NCBI RefSeq assembly: GCF_031569985.1
Contig: NZ_JAMQKA010000006.1
Location: 108,953 to 172,952 of the forward strand
DNA: 64,000 nucleotides
From: JAMQKA01 sp031569985
Lineage (GTDB): Bacteria > Bacteroidota > Rhodothermia > Balneolales > Balneolaceae
Reading direction: 5' to 3'
Part shown: piece by piece, positions 35,002-42,943 of the stretch
How positions within the stretch are numbered: the first letter of the stretch is position 1
Layout of the letters: the number at the start of each line of letters is the position of its first letter
Made by a program: the position numbers and the translations under genes
The notes under the pieces: model-generated
Database searches by the model: none
Told to the model about the DNA's origin: nothing
What the model saw: the letters and a program-made list of their open reading frames with translations, nothing else

Positions 35002-35931
35002 CTAGGCGTTAACCTTTCGTAAGGCATAAGAAAAAAAATCTTCTTCACGTAACACCGATTCCAACTCATCCATTTGTTCCTCAGTAGGCGTATGTAAAGG
35101 TAACCGTGCTGGACCGCAATCTACCCCCAGGCGTTTCATAAGCCGTTTTGCAGCCGCGGCATAGCCAAATTGATCTATCAATCTTACGTAATTCATCGAC
35201 TGGTTTTGCAAGCGGCGCACCTCAGTCATATTGCCAGAATCAAAAGCCTCAAAAATCTGATGGTATAGCCAGGGAAATAAATTGTACGTACTCCCTATAA
35301 AACCTTCAGCACCAAGCATCAACCCGCAACTCATCAGTTCATCACTTCCAAAAATGAGATCGAACGAACCCTTTTTGTATTGAAGACACCGACTAAAGTC
35401 CACAAAATTGTTGTGGCTAAACTTGATACCAGCCAGAGTTGGAATTTCCTCAGCGGCCAGTTCAAGAAAATCAAACATAGGAAGATCTACTCCTGTTAGC
35501 GGTGGAATATGATAATAGTAAAATGGAGTATCAGGTGCCGCAGCAGCAACTTCTTTACAAAATTCTACCAGTCTTTCCACTGAATCCGGTTTCCGATAAA
35601 AAGGGCCAACTGTTGAAATGCCATCTACAGAATTGCAATTTCCTGCATGGCTGGCCAAAGCTTTGGCCTCCTCAAGCGAAGAGTGTCCCACATGAACCAG
35701 TAACTTAAAGTTATCTGACACAGAATCATCCCATGCTTCAGTCAGGGATTTTCTTTCTTCTGCCGTTAGCTCCAGACCCTCCCCAGTCGATCCATTGATA
35801 AAAGCTCCCGTAACTTTGTTGTTTTTATACAACTCATGCAAGCTGGGAATAACCGTTAAGTTAATGCGCCCATTTTTATGCATTGGGGTAAATGGGGCTA
35901 CTACTAAACCTTTAATTTTTTCTGTATCCAT
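35002..35931 (-). CDS. nanA: N-acetylneuraminate lyase (DapA/NanA family)
   Basis: This 309-residue TIM-barrel aldolase has the substrate carboxylate loop GSTGEG (residues 47-52), the catalytic Tyr in FYYYHIPP, and the Schiff-base Lys in LAGIKFSHNN. The YYHIP and GSTGEG forms fit N-acetylneuraminate lyase better than dihydrodipicolinate synthase. It would split Neu5Ac into ManNAc and pyruvate. It lies downstream of the sialidase in a leftward series with susC and susD. Confidence 0.88.
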   Translation of the reverse strand: MDTEKIKGLVVAPFTPMHKNGRINLTVIPSLHELYKNNKVTGAFINGSTGEGLELTAEERKSLTEAWDDSVSDNFKLLVHVGHSSLEEAKALASHAGNCNSVDGISTVGPFYRKPDSVERLVEFCKEVAAAAPDTPFYYYHIPPLTGVDLPMFDFLELAAEEIPTLAGIKFSHNNFVDFSRCLQYKKGSFDLIFGSDELMSCGLMLGAEGFIGSTYNLFPWLYHQIFEAFDSGNMTEVRRLQNQSMNYVRLIDQFGYAAAAKRLMKRLGVDCGPARLPLHTPTEEQMDELESVLREEDFFSYALRKVNA

Positions 35932-36002
35932 AAAGTTCTTGTTAACTAATAATTACTTGTAGTGAATCTAATTTTAGAATGCTATATGTAGGTTCTGTAG
36001 AT

Positions 36003-37598
36003 CTACCTACTCTGGCCATCCAATAGTTCTGAAATCTTCACCTTTTGAAAGTACAGTTCCCGAACCCCCTCATATAAAATTCCAACCGTCTGCTCATCTA
36101 TTGGAGTCATACAGGAATAGCCGTATCCACTGTTTTCATTTAAAAGTATCTGGTTCTCTTTAGGCCAACTCATCCCATCATCTGTACTCATTTTGATAGT
36201 CATATTTTCCCGGGCTTCCCTGCTGTTGGGGTTTGAAAAAAGCAGGCAATGCTTGCCGGTCTCACCCTCCCGATAGGGGAAATGGATGAGGCTGGCCATA
36301 CAGACCGGCTCCTTCAGAGCGGAGCGTGATGTGGGATGCTTCGTCCATGTCTGGCCGAGATCTTCTGTCGTATAAATGGAACGGGAGCCCCCACGATTAT
36401 CCCGCATATTGAGCATCAGCGAGCCGTCGCTCAGCTCAACAACCTGGGCCTCGGTTGTGTTGGCTTTTGCCCCTGTCCCAATATCCCAAGTTTTTCCATG
36501 ATCTTTACTATAAACAATGGTCGAATAAGGCATACCATTGGCATCTTTAAACTGCGCGGGAAAGACAAGTGTGCCACCACTCATGGTTATTCCCCTCCCG
36601 GGCCCCTGCAGCAGCAGTTGCCATTCTGGCTTTTTAATCTGCTTTGTAATATTAATCGGTTCAGACCAGGTCTTCCCATCATCTTCACTTTTGACCAATA
36701 CAAACTGCCCCGTCTCTTCTGGGGTTACACCTGTCCCGGAGGCATTCCAAGCACGTTGTCCCGGCATGCCGTGGGTCCATAACGCTGCTACCCAGATAGT
36801 CCCAGTATTCTTATCCACGAGTATCGAGGGATCACCAATTCCATTTTCATCTTCCGGTCGACCTCCCCACTCTTCCATATCCATGATAATTTGCATCGGC
36901 TCCCAGGATTCCCCTTTATCCGTACTTCGACTTATTCCTACATCAATGTCACCCTGTAGGTCACTCGGATTATCATATCTAATATCATAGGCTGCAATAA
37001 GAGTTCCGGAATTGGTCGTCACCATACCAGGAATACGGTAGGTATGCACGCCCTCTTCACCCTGTTGTCGGAGGGCAATTCCCAATTTAAGTCCTTTATC
37101 CAGAGGCCGATTGGCCGGCGCAAGTGATGAACCATCATTCATTGTTACCGCTTCCAGACTTGCATCCACTCTGTTGAGTAAATCGGCTTTGGGATCTACC
37201 TTGTAGGATATCCAAAAATAGTTTGCCCCTTGCTGTAATTTTTGGTCAGCTGGCAGACTTACTTTCTGGGTTGCTTTAGTAGTTTGATGCAACTTGGTCT
37301 CTACATTAAAGACGCTATCACTCCCGGTATAGAACAAATGAATTTCATCTATATCTGTAAGCTGAGTTGTTCCTTCGGTAGAAATAGTAATCGAATTAAC
37401 TACTTTATCCGAATTTCCATCGACTTCAACTCTTAATACAGGATTTGCCTCCTTCCCAATTAATATTGGGGTGATCGCTTGGTGTGTTGATACCTGGTTA
37501 GATACAACCGGTCGATTATTGGACGTATTATGTTGCGTGCTACTGCAAGATAAATTCAGGCAAGTAGAAAAAACAAGAAGTAAAATAAGGTATCTCAT
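36003..37598 (-). CDS. Exo-alpha-sialidase (BNR-repeat neuraminidase), probable lipoprotein
   Basis: From the ATG at 37598 the protein has 531 residues; the frame also has a TTG at 37607. Signal MRYLILLLVFSTCLNLSC suggests lipidation at Cys18. An N-terminal beta domain (about 40-170) precedes a six-bladed propeller starting with the YRIP motif. Asp-boxes are seen as STDKGESW, SEDDGKTW, SKDHGKTW, TEDLGQTW and STDDGMSW. It releases terminal sialic acid from glycans at the cell surface or in the periplasm, feeding SusC/SusD and NanA encoded beside it. Confidence 0.92.
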   Translation of the reverse strand: MRYLILLLVFSTCLNLSCSSTQHNTSNNRPVVSNQVSTHQAITPILIGKEANPVLRVEVDGNSDKVVNSITISTEGTTQLTDIDEIHLFYTGSDSVFNVETKLHQTTKATQKVSLPADQKLQQGANYFWISYKVDPKADLLNRVDASLEAVTMNDGSSLAPANRPLDKGLKLGIALRQQGEEGVHTYRIPGMVTTNSGTLIAAYDIRYDNPSDLQGDIDVGISRSTDKGESWEPMQIIMDMEEWGGRPEDENGIGDPSILVDKNTGTIWVAALWTHGMPGQRAWNASGTGVTPEETGQFVLVKSEDDGKTWSEPINITKQIKKPEWQLLLQGPGRGITMSGGTLVFPAQFKDANGMPYSTIVYSKDHGKTWDIGTGAKANTTEAQVVELSDGSLMLNMRDNRGGSRSIYTTEDLGQTWTKHPTSRSALKEPVCMASLIHFPYREGETGKHCLLFSNPNSREARENMTIKMSTDDGMSWPKENQILLNENSGYGYSCMTPIDEQTVGILYEGVRELYFQKVKISELLDGQSR

Positions 37599-37680
37599 AT
37601 TGCACAAATAAAGGTTAAGTATTCAATCCAGCCTAAAAATCCTTCCGTTACAGACATACATAATCATATCAATTGTTTAT

Positions 37681-37737
37681 CCCGAAACCGACCTTTTCCC
37701 TTACCTGGGCTGGTGAGGGAAAGGCCGATCTTTCGGG
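37681..37737. repeat. Long imperfect hairpin between susD and the sialidase gene
   Basis: The outer arms CCCGAAA and TTTCGGG are perfect, and pairing continues imperfectly for about 25 bases on each side (CCTTTTCCCTTACC against GGTGAGGGAAAGG). It lies after the susD stop in the leftward transcript. It could attenuate transcription or protect the susCD mRNA. Confidence 0.65.
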
Positions 37738-37773
37738 CTAGGGTCAGGGTATATGGGAAATCATTTCCAATTC

Positions 37774-39258
37774 TTATTGCTGAGTATACCCTGGATTTTG
37801 CTCCAGATCTCCATTTAAACTAAGTGTACTTTGTGGAATTGGCCACAGTAACAGGTGATCTTCTCCCTGCCTGCCCTGTAATGAGGGGACAAGATCGAAT
37901 GCTTTTCCAAACCGCACCAAATCCCACCAGCGTTTGCCTTCAAAAGCTAATTCACGCAATCTTTCTTGTAGAATTGCTTCGTCATTGGCCTCTTGAGAGC
38001 CACTTGCAAACACATGGTTGTTATAGTCATCGCCATATGCACGCTGTCGAACCTGATTTATTTCGGTTGTCGGGTCCTGTCCCAATCCGTTTTTAGCCTC
38101 AGCTATCATAAGAAGGACATCAGCATAGCGGTACAAGATGACATCATCCATGAATTTGCGCCCACCGGCATCCACAAAACCTCTAAATTTTCGTACGGCA
38201 GTGGTATATAGTGTGGTGTCATTTCCCGATACCTGCTGAACCTCTACAAGTGAGGCGTCTTTTCGACTATCATCTTCAGTAAATTGATTCCGCAGTGTTT
38301 CCGATGGTCCCCAGCGATTAAGTCCACCACCCAATCCCAACAGGCTGCCTGATTTTTGGGTGATATTTTGTGGAATCTGATCATTGCGAACATACATCAG
38401 GTTGTTATATGTACTTCCCGATTCTAAATCCTCAAAATGAACAGCCATTAATATTTCACGGTTACCCTTATTGTCATAACGGAAGATATCGTCAAAATTA
38501 TCAAGCAGACCCACATCAGCAGATTGAACTTCCTGCAGTGCAGTTAGCGCAGTCTGAAAATCCGAATCACCACCGCCCATTCGTTTTGCTGTCCAGAGAT
38601 ACACGTTTCCTTTCAGGGCATTAGCAGCCGGACGTGACCAAGTGCACCTACAGTCTGGGAAACTGCTATCTGGAAAGAGACTCAGAGCTTCATCCAGGTC
38701 CTGTTTGATTAAATTAAATACCTCACTGACATCAGCACGGGGTTTGCCTGTACTTCCTTCACCCTGAATACCCTCAATGGGTTCTGTTACCAAGGGAACG
38801 TCTCCCCATGTGCGCGCCAGAATGAAGTAAACATAAGCCCGCATTGTATGTGCTCTTGCCAGTGCCCTGTTTTTATCATCTTCATTGGTGAAGGTGATAT
38901 CGGGGATCTCATTTATCGCCAAATTTGCTGTATATATGGTAGTATACAACCGCAGCCAATCGGGACCGGCAAAGTTAGCATCGATGGAATTTTCAAAATA
39001 TCGTTCCAAGCCCTCCGAAGCCTGCAGACCATAGCTCATCTCCTCGCTGCGGGCTCCGCCCCAAATGTAAAGATTAGAGGACGCCTGGGGACGAAACCAT
39101 TCATACATACTATTTAGGCCTCCCTGAACATCCTGCTCATTTTGCCAAAAAGAATTGGCCGTTATTGTACTTGTGGGAGAAAGCTGCAGGTCCTCTGTAC
39201 AAGAGACAGCTGCAAAAAGACCGACTCCAAAGAGCACTATTGCTGTTAATTTATTCAT
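37774..39258 (-). CDS. SusD/RagB-family nutrient-binding outer-membrane lipoprotein
   Basis: This 494-residue protein has lipobox VGLFAAVSC near residue 20 and a helical TPR-like SusD fold with the terminal segment FEGKRWWDLVRFGKAF and LLLWPIPQSTLSLN, hallmarks of the family. It caps the SusC channel and binds the glycan or monosaccharide. It is 54 bases after susC. The ligand is probably a sialoglycan or free sialic acid, from the neighbours. Confidence 0.93.
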   Translation of the reverse strand: MNKLTAIVLFGVGLFAAVSCTEDLQLSPTSTITANSFWQNEQDVQGGLNSMYEWFRPQASSNLYIWGGARSEEMSYGLQASEGLERYFENSIDANFAGPDWLRLYTTIYTANLAINEIPDITFTNEDDKNRALARAHTMRAYVYFILARTWGDVPLVTEPIEGIQGEGSTGKPRADVSEVFNLIKQDLDEALSLFPDSSFPDCRCTWSRPAANALKGNVYLWTAKRMGGGDSDFQTALTALQEVQSADVGLLDNFDDIFRYDNKGNREILMAVHFEDLESGSTYNNLMYVRNDQIPQNITQKSGSLLGLGGGLNRWGPSETLRNQFTEDDSRKDASLVEVQQVSGNDTTLYTTAVRKFRGFVDAGGRKFMDDVILYRYADVLLMIAEAKNGLGQDPTTEINQVRQRAYGDDYNNHVFASGSQEANDEAILQERLRELAFEGKRWWDLVRFGKAFDLVPSLQGRQGEDHLLLWPIPQSTLSLNGDLEQNPGYTQQ

Positions 39259-39312
39259 CGTATTATCCTGATTTTTTTGAAATTTCGTGAATTGAACTTT
39301 TCTCTATACCGG

Positions 39313-42300
39313 TTACAAGCTTACATCGATTCCAAAAATGAAGCTTTGAGGATTCGGATAGCGCCCGCTGTCTTGCCCTCCCTCTTCTGGGAGTAATCCT
39401 TTATACGATGTGAAGTAGTGCAAATTATTACCCGTTGCATATGCACGTACTCGCTGGAAACCTAAAGAATTAATCCAGTCACGGGGAATGGTATAACTAA
39501 AGGTTAGTTCACGGAGCGCGAGATAGTCTGCTTTCTCATAGTAGCGGGTATTTCCTCTGAAAAGATTATTCTGTGCTAACTGGTCAGCCCAATAGTAGCG
39601 CGGAACATCCGTATTTCTTCGGTCGGGCAGCCAGGATTGATTTACCACTTCTTTTGAAATGTTTATATCACCTTGAAACTGGCCATTAAAACGGGCAAGG
39701 CTTTCATGATAAATCGTGTGCCCAAGGGCGAAATCAGTGCGGATCAACAAGGATACATTCTTGTAACTAAACGTATTTGAGAAACCACCCGTCCAGTCAG
39801 GAAAGATATTACCGGCATATACCTGATCACGTGAATCAATCACACCGTTATCATCTTTATCCAGCCATCTGACATCACCGGCAAATTTACTTTTGTCGGT
39901 GCCTGCTACGAGCATATCGGTAGGTCCGTTTGCAGCTTCTTCATCGGTAGCATAGATACCCAGCTGCTTATAGGCATACATGTCACCCAGGCTTCCTCCT
40001 TCCTGTAGTCCTCCCTTGTAGACGTAATCATCTACCTCTGGGTCGTAGACAAGAATTCCCCCGATACGATTATTCTCATTATCGTTTTCGGGGAGTGTCA
40101 GAATTTTGTTTTCATTATATGAAGCGTTTGCTCCCAACGACCAGTTGAAACCCGATCTGTTTTGCACAATATCTGCCTGCACTTCAAACTCAACGCCTTT
40201 ATTTTCCAAAGACCCAAGGTTGGTCAGGATACTTTGGAAACCGGTATAATGAGGCAGTTCAAGACTCTGGAGCAGATCATCAGTTACCCTGCGATAGTAA
40301 TCAAATAACAGGGTCACTCTATCTTCCAGCAATCCCAGGTCAAAACCCACATCTACGGTGCGGGAGCGTTCCCACTTAAGATTTTGATTTGGCAGGCGGG
40401 TGCTACTCACCATTGGCTGGCCGTTATATTCCGAGCCAACGCTGTATTGTCCCTGGGCATGGAAGTCAGAGAGGCCACTAATGTTACCATTCACGCCGTA
40501 ACTTCCCCGCAATTTAAGGGAAGAGAGTAACTCCGGCATTCCAGACCAAAAATTTTCTTGATGCACATTCCACCCGACGGAAACTCCAGGGAAAAATCCC
40601 CATTTGTTATTGTCTCCCAGGTTAGAGGCCCCGTCATATCTGGCCGAAGCAGAAAATAGGTATTTTTGCTTGTAGTCATAACTAACCCGGCCAAAATAAC
40701 CAGCAATAACCTGGTGCGAGGTACTGCTTGAGACAGCTGTTTCTTCTGAGGCAGCATTCAGTGTAGGAATGTTATCGGTTGCTGCTCCTCGTCCCGCTGC
40801 AAACAGGTTATAGTTTTTACGGTCGAAGTATGAGAACCCAGCCTTGGCTGAATAATTATGATCTCCACCAAACGTATTGGTATAGGTGAATACTCCATCG
40901 ACTTCTCGCTGCCAGAACAGATTGTGGGAGGCCGAAGCATCCCTTGAGTCGATAAACTGATTTGCCGAAAAGAAGTAGGATTTTTGAAACGAATTATCTA
41001 TTCCCTGAATAGCATACAATGAAGCAGAGGGTTCAAAGGTCAAATTATCAATTATCTCCCACGTTGCATTTACGCCAAGGGTAATTCTATTCAGATTATT
41101 TTCAGCCAGACTTTGATTGAGGTGGTAAACTGGGTTTCCGATTGAACGGTTTTGGCCTGGTGCCAATGTACCATCTTCATATTCAAATTTAGCTGTGGGT
41201 GGCAGTCCCAACGCTCGCTGGAATATCCAGTTGGTGTTAAATACCTGGTTATCACTGGAGTTGGTAAAATTCACATTTCCACTGACATTCAAGTTATCAC
41301 GGACTTGAACGTCCCCACTTACATCGACGCTTAACCGTTGATATCCTGTCTCAATAGCGGCTCCTTCACTATCCAGGTACCCAAGACCGACACGATAGGT
41401 TGCGTTTTCAGAACCTCCGGAAGCAGAAAGATAATGGTTCGTTGTCAACCCAGTACGAAACAGCTTATCCTGCCAGTTGGTACCTTTGTAGATAATAGTC
41501 TTGGAAGGATCCAGGGGATCAGGCATACTCTCCCAACCTTCGTCAAGCTTGTGCTCATTTTGAGGTGTAAGGTATTGTGGAGTAAAGGCCGTATTCTTGG
41601 TCAAATCGTTACCGGTTCCAAAACCAATTGGCAAATCAAGTCTACTTGTAAAACCCGGATGCTTTTCTCCCGTGGCTGCCATACCCAATCGAGCGTATTT
41701 AATATATTCACGGGCCGTGCCGAGGTCATAAAAATCCCCCAATTGTGACATTTGCATACTGGACTGGTAATTAATTTGCGTTTTCCCACGCTGGCCCGAC
41801 TTGGTTTCTACAATTACCACACCATTAGAAGCCCGGGCGCCATAGATTGCGGTTGATGCTGCATCCTTCAAAACCTGGATACTCTCAATATTATTGGGAT
41901 TGAGGTCATTCAAATTATTTCTTTTAACCCCATCAACGATATAGAGTGGCGTAGCGCCATCCGGATTGCTAATTGAGGTGCCCCCTCGAAGTACAATTTG
42001 GGGAGAGGCTCCAGGTTGTCCTGTTGTAGTTTGCACCCTCAGTCCCGAAACACTGCCCTGTAGGGCTGAGGCGACATTAGTAAATGGGACGTTGTTTAAT
42101 ACCGAAGTATCCATTTTCGTCACTGATGTCGTCAGCGTGGCCCTGGATTGCTCCCCGTAGCCGATTACAACCATCTCATCTAATTGGGCTGTGCTTGATA
42201 CCATCGCGACATCGATGACTGCACGTCCCATTACAGGAATTTCCCGGGAGGCAAATCCAATGGCACTATAAACCAGGGTATCATTTTCAGATACCGCAAT

Positions 42301-42507
42301 TTCATATTGCCCATTTCGATCTGTTGCCGTCCCCTGGGTGGTTCCTTTAATCACTACATTCACGCCAGGTAGCGTCTCGCCAGATTCCTCAACGGTTACA
42401 GTTCCCGTAACGGTATGTCCGTTGTCTTGAGCTTTTATACCGTGCACCTGCCAACAAAGTACCAGGCCCATAAAAAGCAGCTGTACTGAACGTAACTTAA
42501 TATTCAT
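39313..42507 (-). CDS. SusC/RagA-family TonB-dependent outer-membrane transporter
   Basis: The protein has 1064 residues. Signal peptide, carboxypeptidase-D-like regulatory domain (VTGTVTVEESGETLPGVNVVIKG, residues 33-110), plug (MVVIGYGEQSRATLTTSVTKM and NIESIQVLKDAASTAIYGARASNGVV), then a 22-strand barrel ending FIFGIDVSL. It imports the bound ligand using TonB energy. A candidate 18-bp regulatory motif lies about 190 bases upstream. Confidence 0.95.
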   Translation of the reverse strand: MNIKLRSVQLLFMGLVLCWQVHGIKAQDNGHTVTGTVTVEESGETLPGVNVVIKGTTQGTATDRNGQYEIAVSENDTLVYSAIGFASREIPVMGRAVIDVAMVSSTAQLDEMVVIGYGEQSRATLTTSVTKMDTSVLNNVPFTNVASALQGSVSGLRVQTTTGQPGASPQIVLRGGTSISNPDGATPLYIVDGVKRNNLNDLNPNNIESIQVLKDAASTAIYGARASNGVVIVETKSGQRGKTQINYQSSMQMSQLGDFYDLGTAREYIKYARLGMAATGEKHPGFTSRLDLPIGFGTGNDLTKNTAFTPQYLTPQNEHKLDEGWESMPDPLDPSKTIIYKGTNWQDKLFRTGLTTNHYLSASGGSENATYRVGLGYLDSEGAAIETGYQRLSVDVSGDVQVRDNLNVSGNVNFTNSSDNQVFNTNWIFQRALGLPPTAKFEYEDGTLAPGQNRSIGNPVYHLNQSLAENNLNRITLGVNATWEIIDNLTFEPSASLYAIQGIDNSFQKSYFFSANQFIDSRDASASHNLFWQREVDGVFTYTNTFGGDHNYSAKAGFSYFDRKNYNLFAAGRGAATDNIPTLNAASEETAVSSSTSHQVIAGYFGRVSYDYKQKYLFSASARYDGASNLGDNNKWGFFPGVSVGWNVHQENFWSGMPELLSSLKLRGSYGVNGNISGLSDFHAQGQYSVGSEYNGQPMVSSTRLPNQNLKWERSRTVDVGFDLGLLEDRVTLLFDYYRRVTDDLLQSLELPHYTGFQSILTNLGSLENKGVEFEVQADIVQNRSGFNWSLGANASYNENKILTLPENDNENNRIGGILVYDPEVDDYVYKGGLQEGGSLGDMYAYKQLGIYATDEEAANGPTDMLVAGTDKSKFAGDVRWLDKDDNGVIDSRDQVYAGNIFPDWTGGFSNTFSYKNVSLLIRTDFALGHTIYHESLARFNGQFQGDINISKEVVNQSWLPDRRNTDVPRYYWADQLAQNNLFRGNTRYYEKADYLALRELTFSYTIPRDWINSLGFQRVRAYATGNNLHYFTSYKGLLPEEGGQDSGRYPNPQSFIFGIDVSL

Positions 42508-42943
42508 AACATCACCTTTTTTAATTAGAGGTCATTACGACCTTTTCCATTTTTATACGTTAGAGTTGTTGCTTAATGCCTTGCTATGTTTTAGTTTGGT
42601 TTCGTTTTCTAACTATTTACTCGCCTTCCAAGCCAGCATCGAATCAAATGATGCTTAAGTTTGACAGTGATATCTACTTCAAAATTTACGTTCACTACCT
42701 CTATATTGATTTCTTTCACGTGATCCCGAGTTTTCAGGCAAATTTTTAGTGGTTTGAGAGGTGAGTGACCAATTCTATCGGTATCAGGAGGATGAAATAG
42801 AAATGAAAAGTGAAATTTATTTTTTGAGCTTACCTTTACATTTATTAATCTAGGGTAGCCTTCCAAGCCAAAGTTTCGTAATGAAACAGCTCCCAAGCGG
42901 TTTCATTTTGTTTCTTTATTAAAACATTTAAGACTTTGGTTCG
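42508..42943. promoter_or_regulatory. Divergent control region between susC and the mutarotase-symporter gene
   Basis: This is 436 bases. It contains the 18-base motif TACCTCTATATTGATTTC (42696-42713), a 13-base direct repeat GCCTTCCAAGCCA (42623-42635 and 42858-42870) and an inverted repeat ATGAAAC/GTTTCAT (42881-42887, 42900-42906). A minus-strand frame (42609-42896) has no recognisable product and is not called. Confidence 0.6.
42696..42713 (-). promoter_or_regulatory. Shared sialic-locus motif, copy at susC
   Basis: TACCTCTATATTGATTTC matches copies before nagB and before the sulfatase/AraC genes at 15-17 of 18 positions, in the same orientation relative to the leftward genes. Candidate AraC operator. 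Confidence 0.5.

Noticed and set aside
42609..42896. A 95-codon minus-strand frame upstream of susC
   Set aside because: It lies in the divergent control region over repeated motifs and shows no recognisable protein features.
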